This document shows, one piece after another, positions 32,043-42,413 of a stretch of DNA of 64,000 bases; positions within the stretch are counted from its first letter, which is position 1; each line of letters begins with the position of its first letter. The notes under the pieces were generated by a model that saw only the letters and a program-made list of their open reading frames with translations, was not told the origin of the DNA and did no database searches. The translations under genes and the position numbers were made by a program. Source of the stretch: Russula earlei (Eukaryota; Basidiomycota; Agaricomycetes; Russulales; Russulaceae); the NCBI GenBank assembly GCA_025769875.1, contig JAGFNK010000283.1, positions 1 to 64,000 of the forward strand, read 5' to 3'.

Positions 32043-32973
32043 CGATACCCTTGGCCGGCATGGCTGTGTGCATAGGCACAACGGTGCTGTCACTCCGGCT
32101 CTCGCCGTCCTCGCTGTGAGCCATCCTTACTAGGGCATAGCAGTTGGTGCATTACCCCTGACCTGACCGTTGCTATTTCTGCCGGCGTTTGGCTAAGCCT
32201 CCTTTGCCACGCCGCGCGCGAGGCGTCCTCGCGAGGACCCCCACGTTTTGCGGGCAGATCTTACCGCGGTGTTGTTGTTCTAATACTTATTACTCCCTGA
32301 GACGCCACGCATCGCTATCCCTGTCAAAAAGGGTTTCCATTTGGAGGTTTCCGAGACCCTGGCCGATCAATCCCGGATAGCCAGCCACATGCTTATCCTT
32401 ATGAGAAGGAGGAGAGGGTCCTCGGTGATGGGACCTGGAACCAAGTGAGTGCAAGCAGTCTCCTCACCGGGCAATCATTGGAACAACGTGTCAACTATCC
32501 GCGCAGTTGAACAGCATCGATGCCATCTCCTATTTTCTGCCTTTGCGAGGCTAGATCCACGATTACCTCGTACAATGTTTCCAATCGATGCGAGGTCTTC
32601 TTACTCATAGGCAGCTGTCCTCTTACCGTGGCTGCAGCAATCGTCGGCAGGCTGCAGACCCTCTCTGCTCTGATTCTCTTCCCTTCTGCGGTGCCCGGTT
32701 CCTCACCGCGGACGAAATTTTTGCGGTGGTCAGTGTTGTTCACCTTATTTTCTATGGCGCCACCTTGGTTGTGCTGCTCGGATATCTCCAGTCCACGAGC
32801 TGACTATAGGGAACAGCTGGGACCTGACTTCCCCAGAATCTTTGCGCACCTGCCCGCACAAAGAGGTTGGCGCTGTCCACCAGTTCGGACTGGATGTCTA
32901 ACTTTGTAATTGCGCTCTTCACGCTTACCCTCTTCGACGTTCTCTCTCACGGATAATACTTCGCCCCACTTTG
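32043..32973. other. No supported gene
   Basis: A minus-strand frame at 32495-32743 (SKKTSHRLETLYEVIVDLAS) has protein-like composition but no recognisable family, no start context and no partner exons. Confidence 0.25.
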
Positions 32974-33900
32974 CCCCTTGATCACGATTGAATCGGCCCC
33001 ATCATTGGTCGTTATGTAAGCGAGGAGCTGGCCCAGAATGTCCTGTTATCACGGAAGAAACCGCCAAGTCTCCTTCGCCGACCATGTCCCCCTCTGGCTC
33101 TGTCACGTGAAACAGTTGTTCACATTTGCGTGCAGTGCAATGTGGGAAGGAAATTAAAAGCTGGTCGGCGGGGAAGGTATGGCGACTTGAGGATCGGAGG
33201 GCGCTATATGCCAGGTCGAACGAGACGAAAGACGTCTGTGATCGTTTTTGATGAGTGCTCACCGAGCACGAAATACAGATGAGAATGTCGATGTTACGAA
33301 GTAACGGCGTTCATTTCCATCTTCGAAGTTACCTGGCGTCAACATTGTAGCAGTGAACAGAGGACCAAGCATTGCGACGTACCAGTCCCTGTCCGCGAAA
33401 TGCAACCAAACAAGCAGTGGTCCGTATCCGACACGATTTGGAGTGGCCTGGGGAGGCAACCGTTTCTAAAATAATAATTGAACCACGGCTGCATCTTCGA
33501 GCATAAAGAGCGAGATCGAGCAGCACACTTGGCTTTGAGAGTCCGGATAAGGAAAACAATTTCCATAATCCACACGTAGGTTGTCGGATTTTCAATGAGG
33601 AGGGATTCATCGTGGTCGAGGCACTTGTCATAATGGAAGTCAGGATGAGCTGTGGCGATGTTGGAGGACGAATGGGGATGTACATTCAATGTTCAACTCT
33701 TCTGAGATATGATACGTTGCTCACGAATCATTACTAGTATAGCTAATTTTCCCCAAGGAGCGTCGCTTATGTGCTCCTGAACGACGGTAGATTGACCGTA
33801 CGAGGCGCGGGGTTGGGAGAACTTGAGGTTTGTACTGACATCGATGCGGTACAGGTTATGAGCCGACTGGGTGTTCAACGGACCGCGGAAAAGGCAACGG
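32974..33900 (+). pseudogene. Unknown gene U, copy 2 (left arm of palindrome)
   Basis: This copy shows the block order most clearly: GRYVSEELAQNVLLSRKKPP, RRPCPPLALSRETVVHICVQ, RRKTSVIVFDECSPSTKYR; then VAVNRGPSIATYQSLSAKC; then ESPDKENNFHNPHVGCRIFN, EEGFIVVEALVIMEVRMSCG, LRYDTLL; then YVLLNDGRLTVRGAGLGELE with CTDIDAVQVM. At least four exons would be needed. Stop codons lie between blocks and no start codon is secure. Family unknown. Confidence 0.4.
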
Positions 33901-34045
33901 TCCTACCCCCCCCAAACTCACATTACATTTACATAAAAGGAAATTTTTACAAATCTTCTGCACGTACCGTGGCTCAGCTTCTCCATTCCACTCACCACCG
34001 CGAAAATGCTCATGTAATTGACTCGAGAAACTTAGGGTCATGAGA

Positions 34046-34864
34046 GCTCAAACTCTCCCAACCCCGCGCCTCGTGCGGCCAATCTACCGTCGTTCAGGAG
34101 CACATAAGCGACGCTCCTTGGGGAAAATTAGCTATACTAGTAATGATTCGTGAGCAACGTATCATATCTCAGAAGAGTTGAACATTGAATGTACATCCCC
34201 ATTCGTCCTCCAACATCGCCACAGCTCATCCTGACTTCCATTATGACAAGTGCCTCGACCACGATGAATCCCTCCTCATTGAAAATCCGACAACCTACGT
34301 GTGGATTATGGAAATTGTTTTCCTTATCCGGACTCTCAAAGCCAAGTGTGCTGCTCGATCTCGCTCTTTATGCTCGAAGATGCAGCCGTGGTTCAATTAT
34401 TATTTTAGAAACGGTTGCCTCCCCAGGCCACTCCAAATCGTGTCGGATACGGACCACTGCTCATTTCGCGGACAGGGAGTGGTACGTCGCAAATGCTTGG
34501 TCCTCTGTTCACTGCTACAATGTTGACGCCAGGTAACTTCGAAGATGCCGTTACTTCGTAACATCGACATTCTCATCTTTATCTCGTGCTCTGTGAGCAC
34601 TCATCAAAAACGATCACAGACGTCTTTCGTTTCGTTCGACCTGGCATATAGTGCCCTCCGATCCTCAACTCGCCATACCTTCCCCGCCGACCAGCTTTTA
34701 ATTTCCTTCCCACATTGCACTGCACGCAAATGTGAACAAATGTTTCACGTGGCAGAGCCAGAGAGGGACATGGTCGGCGAAGGAGTTTTCTTCCGCGATA
34801 AGAGGACAGCTCCTCACATACATAAGGACCAATGCATGGGGCCGATTCAATCGTGATCAAGGGG
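34046..34864 (-). pseudogene. Unknown gene U, copy 3 (right arm of palindrome)
   Basis: Minus-strand blocks GPYVCEELSS, LLRRPCPSLALPRETFVHIC, MPGRTKRKTSVIVFDECSQS and further down the same exons as copy 2. A small deletion shortens the block equivalent to ELAQNVLLSRKKPPS and another removes about 14 bp of the exon at 34460. Confidence 0.4.
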
Positions 34865-35095
34865 CAACGAAGTCGGAGATTCAAAAAGAAAACTTGCTGT
34901 ACTGATTAACATATGTTGGTACAACTTAGCACGAAGCAACAGACGCCGAGCTCTCGATTTCTTCTCCCTGAATCCATCATCCCTTCCCCTGGGTGACTCA
35001 GGCGTCTCCCTTCCCCCTCGTGTCCATGTGCTGATTTACACAACGGTTCTCCCCTTTCATTCACGTGGCCCCTGCCTCCTCCTGGCCGCCCTCCT

Positions 35096-35558
35096 GGTCC
35101 TCCTCCGGGTCCTCGTCTCATGGCTCGTTGGAGTGCGGCGCGTATGTCATCGGGCGAGGCCGCTGCTGATTGGTTGGCCGGGGCGTTGGCAGGTGCATTG
35201 CCACCGGAACCGGAGGATGTCGTGGTAAAGCGACGGTGGCGGTAGACATAGAAGTGTGAGTTGGTTCTTCGATAGGTGGGCTGTATGGTGGCGGTGGTGG
35301 TTCTGTGACGAGGGGTGATAGGTTTACTGGTGTGCGTCTGATTCGTTGAGTTGTTTGAGTGTCCTCTTGGATGTCATCTGCGGGATCTGAATACTGTGAA
35401 CTGTGGCTAGGGGTATCGGCTCATCTCACGTCGAGATATTCGATTTCTTTGACTTTTTTGCCGATTGTGAGTTGTCCGTCTGTCTGCTGGTATAGTTCGT
35501 ACCACCAATTGTCAAGTCAGTACACTGGTTGTTCTGCCCCGTCTAGTCGGCAGTACAT
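35096..35558 (-). pseudogene. Ty3/gypsy gag, N-terminal part
   Basis: Minus-strand frame from the ATG at 35558: LDNWWYELYQQTDGQLTIGK then KEIEYLDVR, a block typical of the start of Agaricomycete Ty3 Gag, then a Pro-rich linker and a Gly-Pro-Gly run (RGPGGGPGGRPGGG). Two TGA codons (after PVY and after YLDVR) and a frame shift before the Gly-rich run make it dead. It ends at about 35073-35096, where sequence of the duplication unit begins. Confidence 0.6.
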
Positions 35559-35696
35559 GTGATATGATCGGGGTGATCAATTCCTGGAGCCGTCTGCGCT
35601 CCTGACCAAGTGATGCGTGGGTTCAGGGGAGCCTCGTCCTCTTCTGGGGCTTCAACTGTGACGAGGTCATCGTGATGAAAAAGAAGTCGAATCTGA

Positions 35697-36016
35697 TGTC
35701 ACCGCAGCATACGGTACTCAGTATTCGAGCATGAGAGCAGTTTAGTTAAACACGCGCCCGACGCATCTGAAGTCGAGCAAGGTGAATGAGGGAGCAAAGG
35801 GAAGAGAGAGACTTGTATTGGGGTGCGAGTGCGATGAAAAGATTCGACTTGCCCCCTCTTCGCTTGAGGCAAGTCACTTATATACAAAGGCTACAGACAC
35901 TTCGGCGTGCGAGCCTCGGAATGACTGCACCACAGCTCAAACATCGTACCCACGCGGTTTCCTTGCGACCCGGCCACCTGACCCCCTCGGGGGGCTGCCG
36001 GTATCAGGGTACCACA
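35697..36016 (-). mobile_element. Ty3/gypsy 5' LTR (320 bp, minus orientation)
   Basis: On the minus strand it runs TGTGGTACCC...GCGGTGACA. It contains a CCCCCCGAGGGGG palindrome, a TATATAAG box (near 35880) and a CT-rich leader (CAAGTCTCTCTCTTCCC), as in fungal Ty3 LTR promoters, and lies directly upstream of the gag start. No second LTR is seen, so the ends rest on TG/CA and position only. Confidence 0.55.
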
Positions 36017-36019
36017 GGT

Positions 36020-37520
36020 GCGCAATTGTTGGATGTCCTTGTGAGTGTGAGGAAGAGTCTGTCACAGGACGGCATGACCTACCTCGTGAGTGATCCACCT
36101 TTTGGTCAACATTCCTTGCGATCTGATCGACAGCATGGAACTGGCCATGTTGTGGGATCGTTCCTCAACGTTCAATAGGTTTCCGTCGTGTCTCCACCAG
36201 TGTGCCTCTGATGCGTGGCCACGTTCTCAGCGAGCCCGGTTATTGTAGGCATTCGCCTCTAATCTACGCACGTCCACCTGACCCGCCCAATCGAACAAAC
36301 AAGATGAAAATTTCGGCATTCACACTGGATCCGTTCTTGTCATGCACGATGTGCAGACCAAGCACACCGGGCCTGACCAAAGCTGGCTCGGCTTCGAGCG
36401 GCTGACGTGCGTGCCGATCCAGACGCATATGGTGCTGGAGGATACTATCCTCCAGCACCATATGTGTCAGTATGCTCAGCAAGGAGGAGGGATGGTTGCG
36501 CGAACACCATCGCCAGTGCCTTGACGCCATCGAGGGTCATGGGTCATCTTCCGGACGACACGTGTGCCTTCAAGTATTTACGCTGCGAGGGCGGAGCGTC
36601 TGATCGGCGTAGCGTCTGTGGGACCAGGCGGGGTCGTCATCAGTTGGGGAGAGTAAAGAGACAAGGAGGAGGGGCGGGGGCCACATTTGTTTTGTCCTTT
36701 GTCCTCGTCCTTGTCTCTCTACTTCATCCGTTGTGGCCAGCGCAGGGCACTCTGCTCTTCGGCCAGTACCTCCGATTCACACTTGACCTGATAACCTTTC
36801 CACTGACCTTCCCTCCGTCCCTTTGAACATCACAGCGCACCCCCTTTGCTTTGCTCGTTTCGCTGTCTAATTTATATGGTTATATTTACATTATCAATCT
36901 CAACGTCACGTTCATCCCAGGGGACACTATCGCAGGGCGGCACTCTTAGGTGAACAACTTGTGAATTCCCCAGCCCCTTTCGCTTCCTGTTTGTGATATA
37001 CGCTTCGTACGATCACTTTGTTTAACACATTTCTTATTACATTCCGTGCCCTCGCACGATTCTTCTAGATCTTATTTACCTCTCTCCTGCCTCTTCCTCA
37101 CGATCGATTGATGATTTACATAGAACGTGCGATCATATCGATAGCAATGACGCAGAATAGTCAAAAAGGTTGCGCACTTTAGATTTCCGTGATGTACGTA
37201 CCTCACTCAATATTCTGGCGCGCGAGTGATGAAACCAAGCGCGGAATGTTGCATTGTGCACGTCCCATGAAATGAAGTTGATGATGGAAAGGAAGAGCGT
37301 CGTAATGTGTGTGGGTGAGTACGGTATACAAGAGGCCGCCGTGGTCTACCAAAGTGGTAGTGGCACCTATCGGTGGTTGGTCTTGCATCCTTTCCGTTTC
37401 CCAAAGAACAGATGTCCGGGCTAACAATCAAAGGTCAACGAGAAAAGTGAGAAAACATCGAAATGGAGACAACAACATGGAACGTCACGTCGCCAAGAGA
37501 TGAAACAAGCTAGGGCAAGC
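36020..37520. other. No supported gene
   Basis: Apart from the hairpin at 36422-36468 I see only short frames. 36700-37100 is pyrimidine-rich. Confidence 0.4.
36422..36468. repeat. 23-bp inverted repeat with 1-nt loop
   Basis: Arms 36422-36444 and 36446-36468 (CATATGGTGCTGGAGGATA and its complement, plus four outer bases) match at 22 of 23 positions around a single C. Could extrude as a cruciform or, if transcribed, form a long hairpin. Confidence 0.93.
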
Positions 37521-37529
37521 GAGGAGACA

Positions 37530-38935
37530 ATACGCACCATTTTTACCCTGATCGCGGGGTCGCTTTCGTGAGCATGTCGCGCCCGAGCAGACCCAGGTTG
37601 CGCAATCATGCGGCCCTGGAAGCTTGCTATGCGTGTGTGCACGAAGCCAGCTTTAATAAAAAAAAACATGCTCAATCAGTTTTGTCATCGAAAAGACGAG
37701 TGTGTGTGAGAGGGAGAGGAAAGACGACGACGTACGGCTTCGTCCCGCAAGCCCGTGATCGGTCGATTGGAGCGAGGCGCACGCGCATCGACCCCGTCGA
37801 CGTCCGTCCCATCTTCGGCCTCGTCGCGCTTGCGCTTGCGCCGCGCGCCGCGCACTTGGCGATCATCACGGCGCGCTCTTGCACGCGTCTCGGGTCGACG
37901 CCCATTTTGGTCGACCGTCAGGGTCTGTGAGCGTGCCAAGGCCCGCGGTGCGTGGAAGGCGCGCCTTGTTCTTCATTTTCTATTTGTTCTGTGCCTCCAG
38001 CTTGTGGCTGAGCGCGGTCTTTTTCGCAGCTGCTTCGCGCTCATCTCCCGAGTCGAACTGCCAACAGCATTTGTCGTCAAGTCGATGTCAGTGCGCTTTT
38101 CTTGGGCGTGATGCAAATTTGAGGGAAACAGGACTGACCATGTCTTCGTGCTCATCCTAATAGCCTTCAGCCTCGAGCATCTCCTCTTCACGCTCAAGGG
38201 CTTCGGCTTCCAATGTCGGGATTGATGAAACCAGCAACATTCTTGCCGTCCATGATAACGTCGTTCTTGCACTCGTCGCTCGCGGGCATGTAGTCCTCTT
38301 CGCTACCCTCAATACCGCGCCGGCGCTGTAAAAGCGTTATACGCACTTTTGAGGTTGACATTGTAGAGTCTTCGAGGACAACATCATCACGCAGCTCCGG
38401 TAAATGCAGTTGATAATGGCATCAATTTTGTTGCAATTGAGACTTGCGTCGACGCGCTGCACGAGGAGGGCGTCGCAGGCCTTATTGTTGGGGTCCATGA
38501 CAGATAACACGACGGTTACACACATCGCAAACCCTCAGTGTCAATGAACTCTTGCACAAGCGATTGGTTATCTGGGGCAAGGTCTTCGAGGCGTGTGACA
38601 CCGATCTTGTTGATGACAAGGATGATGGACTTGCCTGCAAATGAGGGTTTGGTCGAATGGAATAGCTTACACTGTGAATCAAGGTCACAAAGTAGCGCAT
38701 GATAACAGACGGATCACGACGTACTTGTACTTTGACGGTATACCCACGTTGATCAATGCACAGCTCTTCATGTGAGCCAACGGCGTGATGCCCTGCATTT
38801 CGATCGTGTTCATCTCCTCGGACGGATGGTCAAAGATGCCAGGCGTGTCGATGACCTTCCAACGAAGGTGCCTGAAGCCTAGGTGCTCCACAAAGAGTGA
38901 TTTAGTGGGTGGCAAATGCGGTATGTGCCACTGAG
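37530..38935 (-). pseudogene. NOG1-like nucleolar GTP-binding protein pseudogene, unprocessed
   Basis: NOG1 is a nucleolar GTPase of 60S ribosome assembly. Minus-strand blocks in the right order: [38 protein letters not shown] (G3 motif DTPG), then LFHSTKPSFAGKSIILVINK (G4-like NKIG), RLEDLAPDNQSLVQEFIDTE, NKACDALLVQRVDA, KNDVIMDGKNVAGFINPDI,  RRKRKRDEAEDGTDVDG, RPITGLRDEAV and ESDPAIRVKM. At least two introns are still present (GTACGT...CACAG at 38.68 kb; another before 37.63 kb), so this is a duplicated fragment rather than a retrocopy. Missing are the N terminus with the P-loop (G1) and switch I; frameshifts and stops occur after GLRCV and elsewhere. Confidence 0.85.
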
Positions 38936-39021
38936 ACACATACCTAGGAGATTATACACATGAGGAGATGAAGAGAAAAATGAAGCAGAATAGGAATGGG
39001 AGTCAAGACCAGAAGATATGA

Positions 39022-39461
39022 GGCCCCTTTTACCAACTGAGAATTCCTGAATCTTGAACTTGAACTTGGATTTTGGGATTTTCTGGGAGTGATGGGAATG
39101 ACAGGTGTGATGTAAGTGACATAATAAACTAATAGGAGTCCATTTCAAATATGAGTTATTTTTTGGTGTGATTTGCTGGGTTTACATGTGATATGTAGAA
39201 TATTTTTTCTAACCCTTCCTTCCACTCCTTCCAAGTGGGGTATTGCAAGCATGTCATTAAGGCAGAATATGTGTCACCAATGTGTGGGTGCACATCTTTG
39301 TGCAAATTTTTTATGTGCAGCTCTGGTGAAAAAAATGCATATTAATTAATTATATACATCATATCACTTACATCACTCCTGTCACTCCTGTCACTCCTGG
39401 AAAATCCCAAAATCCAAGTTCAAGTTCAAGATTCAAGAATTCTCGGTTGGTAAAAGGGGCC
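39022..39461. mobile_element. PIF/Harbinger-type MITE 1 (440 bp, TSD TGA)
   Basis: Terminal inverted repeats starting GGCCCCTTTTACCAAC, about 100 bp long on the left (…CTTGAACTTGGATTTTGGGA…), mirrored on the right. TGA on both sides (39019-39021, 39462-39464) is the three-base TNA duplication of this superfamily. The TIR tip is the same as that of the autonomous-type element at 40246-44708 apart from one base. No coding sequence. Confidence 0.93.
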
Positions 39462-39551
39462 TGAATGAGAGACTTCGATGTGGTAGACGAAAAGACAAGT
39501 ACATCTGGACAATTTGAATTCTTGTTCTTATGCCCATTTGGGTGCATGGTA

Positions 39552-40097
39552 TCACAGCCTCTGCGAGACTGCCTCTGTCCATTCTACTACAACACCCTTG
39601 ACTTCATGCTTCCAAAGAAGAGCAAGGATCTGCTGAGAGACATCGTGGGCAGTGTCAGGGCATGTAGAACCAGGCAGGACACCAATCCAGATAACAACCA
39701 GACCAAGACTCCCCTTCTCCTCTCCTGGTGGACCATGTGTGAAGAAGCAGGCCAGGTTAATGGACAACCACTGGATCTTCTGCACTTTGATGATGTCACA
39801 AATCTGGGGACCAACAGTATCCCTGACCTTGTTCAGTGGGGTACCAAAGACTCCACGGAGTGACTTGATGGGGACATGGGCAAATCTGCCAACAGGCTTG
39901 AGGAAAGGCGTGGTGAGGGAGTCGGAACAGTACACAAGTTCTGGGTGGTCGCTGTCCCCAGTAATGCCATTATAATAGGATGCCATTTCATAGGCGTCGG
40001 GACCATGCTCAGAAACAATGGTCCTCTTGCTGGCAAAGGTGAGGGTGGAGAGGGCTGGGTGGGTGGGTGTGGGTTTATGGGAGTCCATTGCGTTCAC
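39552..40097 (-). CDS. Multi-copy Agaricomycete protein of unknown function (fragment)
   Basis: A 181-codon frame matches, from memory of the family, a protein found in many copies in mushrooms: YNGITGDSDHPELVYCSDSL, then LRGVFGTPLNKVRDTVGPQI, then LGLVVIWIGVLPGS and VVVEWTEAVSQRL, after which a TGA ends it. Family members go on well beyond this point, so the C terminus is missing; the MITE at 39022-39461 follows 90 bp downstream. The Harbinger element inserted 149 bp upstream of the ATG. The frame is otherwise free of stops. Confidence 0.55.
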   Translation of the reverse strand: MNAMDSHKPTPTHPALSTLTFASKRTIVSEHGPDAYEMASYYNGITGDSDHPELVYCSDSLTTPFLKPVGRFAHVPIKSLRGVFGTPLNKVRDTVGPQICDIIKVQKIQWLSINLACFFTHGPPGEEKGSLGLVVIWIGVLPGSTCPDTAHDVSQQILALLWKHEVKGVVVEWTEAVSQRL

Positions 40098-40565
40098 TAC
40101 TTTGGGCCAAAGTCAGATGGTGGGTCTCAGAATGGTTATTCCTTCAGTGTGGTCATTGGGTTTTATAAAACATGGCAGTTTTGGGTGCATGCAGAGGAGC
40201 GCGAAAGTGCAACAGGGCACATCCCAGCATCATTTTGATCCCTGAGGCCCCATTTACCAACCGAGAATTCTTGAATCTTGAACTTGAACTCGGATTTTGG
40301 TATTTTCTGGGGGTGACAGGAGTCACAGGCGTGATGAACAATAACTTGATTAACTAATACGAGTTTCTTTAATTATAATTATGAGCTCTTTCCCACCAGA
40401 TTTGCAAATTCACTTGTTGTGATTGCATATTTGCATGTGTGCATATTTGCATGAGGTAACACATGATTTGTAAAAAAAATATTTCTAAATCGTGTTGGCC
40501 AGATGGCAATGTGGAGGGCATAGTTTGTACATACATGAAATTCTATGCTAGTCAACATGCACCCT

Positions 40566-41981
40566 TCAAATTCTCATTCTCACATATTGCTCCCACATGT
40601 CACCAGCAATTCTGTCACGCCTGCAATTTGCTTGCTCCCTCTCACGCTGTGTCACTGGGCCTTCAGCAAGTTCACCAGCCTCCTCCTCATCTTGAGAGCC
40701 CATGTGGAGCTCAGCCACATCATTGAAGGTGGAAATCTCCCTAGGATCATCCTCACAAATAAAATTGTGCAGTGCTGCAAGCGCAGCTAGGATGCGTGCC
40801 TGAATTGACATGTTATAGTTAAGGGGACAATCGAGTAATTGGAACCATCGCTTGAGGATTCCAAAGATGCGTTCTACAACATTGTGAGCTTGAGCATGAC
40901 GCAGATTGAACAACTCCTCACACATGTGTGGCCTGGGACAAATGTCAGTGAGAAAACTCAGGAGACGAGAAACATTACCTTGTGTTTGTGCGACCCCATT
41001 CGGCGAGATGGTACCGCACACCTCGATAAGGGGTGAGAAGTACATCTGATGAGGCAAAGCCTCCATCGCCAAGATAATACTTTCCACTTGGGATAAAAAA
41101 ATCAGAAAGTCATGCGTCAAGGAAGAGTGTTGCATCAGCAGTGGAACCCTCCCAACCAGTCAGGAGATAGGTGAAGTGGAGGTCGAAAGAACATGCCACA
41201 AGGCAGTTCTGTGTGATTACTCCTTTGCGGTTCCTTGCCATGTCATGCTCATCAGCAGTGGCAGAACACTTGATATGTGTGCCATTGACAGTGCCTAGGG
41301 CATCCTTGAGATATGGATAGAGCTTGGGGTTACTTTGGATAAAGGGGTGAGGGGGTGAATTGGTGTCAGGGAGCTGCACAAATGTGGTATAGAAGGGGGG
41401 GCTTGAGAGAACTCCAAGATTTTTTTTAAAATACCTAACTGCCTGTCAGAACAAGTGTGAAGAAACCCAAGTGATATGTACTTTGAAATGGTGTGGGGTG
41501 ACTGCTGGAAACGCTCTCTGACATGAGTTGATGACAGCCCTGTAACAGCAGTATAGAAGAAGATGGCGATTTGTTCTTCAATTAGGACATGTTGTGATGA
41601 GGCAACACCAAGGTTTCAGATGGTCTGCCGGAGGGTGTCAAAGACATGTTTATGTACTCCAAGCTCACTCCAAATGCGCTCTGGATGGCCAGTGAGTAGT
41701 TCATGAACCCACGCAGCCCCAGTTAATGCTGATGTGTGATATGGAATACAACGAGGACAGATGGCTTGGAGGAGTTGTATATATGCTTCATAGCAAAGCA
41801 AGACAAGAGTCAACATATGCAAGAGGACCACAAGTCGTTGGCATCGCTTCTTTACCAGTTGTTGATTGGGCATTGGGGGGGGGAAATGATGGGACAGACA
41901 ATGCAATGCTTTGAAAGTTTTTCTTTGCCACCAAGCAGACTGAGTCAGCATAGACGGACTCAGTCCACCCTGTGACCCCAT
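40566..41981 (-). pseudogene. PIF/Harbinger transposase (DDE_4 type), inactivated
   Basis: Exons 41981-41482, 41442-40979 and 40932-40566 with introns at 41481-41443 and 40978-40933. The N-terminal part has a weak HTH region (CYEAYIQLLQAICPR...). The core reads SSPPFYTTFVQLPDTNS, LGTVNGTHIKC, YYLGDGGFASSDVLLTPYRG and FNLRHAQAHNVVERIFGILK. The second catalytic Asp (codon 41065-41067) and the Glu (40872-40874) are present. The first Asp is Asn (codon 41284-41286, VNGTH for the usual IDGTH). Two in-frame TGA codons lie at 41616-41618 and 41110-41112; both sit where family members usually have Arg, so CGA-to-TGA is likely. The first intron does not restore the frame exactly. Confidence 0.88.
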
Positions 41982-42413
41982 GATACCATCAATGACAAAT
42001 TTATTTTACATACACATAACACATGACAACATGACATTTGAGATTACAATTACAATTTGGTTTGTGCTAACATATTACATATGTATTGACACGCAAGATC
42101 ACACAATTCTGGATCCTTATCTAATCCAAGTGTGAGGTAACTATCAACATCTGCAATATTGCCATTGGAGAGGAGGCTGAGTGCTGGGACAATGTCACCC
42201 ATTGGCAGCCAGTGACCATCCTTGATATCAGTGGCAAGGGTTTTGACTGCCAGCGACTGACGTGCATGCTCAGGAACCATCATAAGCACAGGTACAACAG
42301 CACCCATAGACTGCATTCCCAAGTTGTTCATCAAGTGAGGGTGCAGCTTCAAGGGCAGGCTCGGGCTCGGGCTTGTTGAGAGCTTGCACAGTCGAGTCAA
42401 AGGACTCAATGAC

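Larger units (their letters stand above)
32974..34864. repeat. Large palindrome made of two inverted copies of gene U
   Basis: The arms 32974-33827 and 34046-34864 are near-identical inverted copies around a 218-bp centre. The outer ends both read CCCCTTGATCACGATTGAAT (inward). The plus orientation of the left arm and the minus orientation of the right arm both correspond to gene U (compare 21300-22165). The right arm continues along the duplication unit to about 35073; the left arm stops at 32974. The centre (33828-34045) holds the extra end GAGLGELEVCTDIDAVQVMS belonging to the left copy. Confidence 0.92.
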
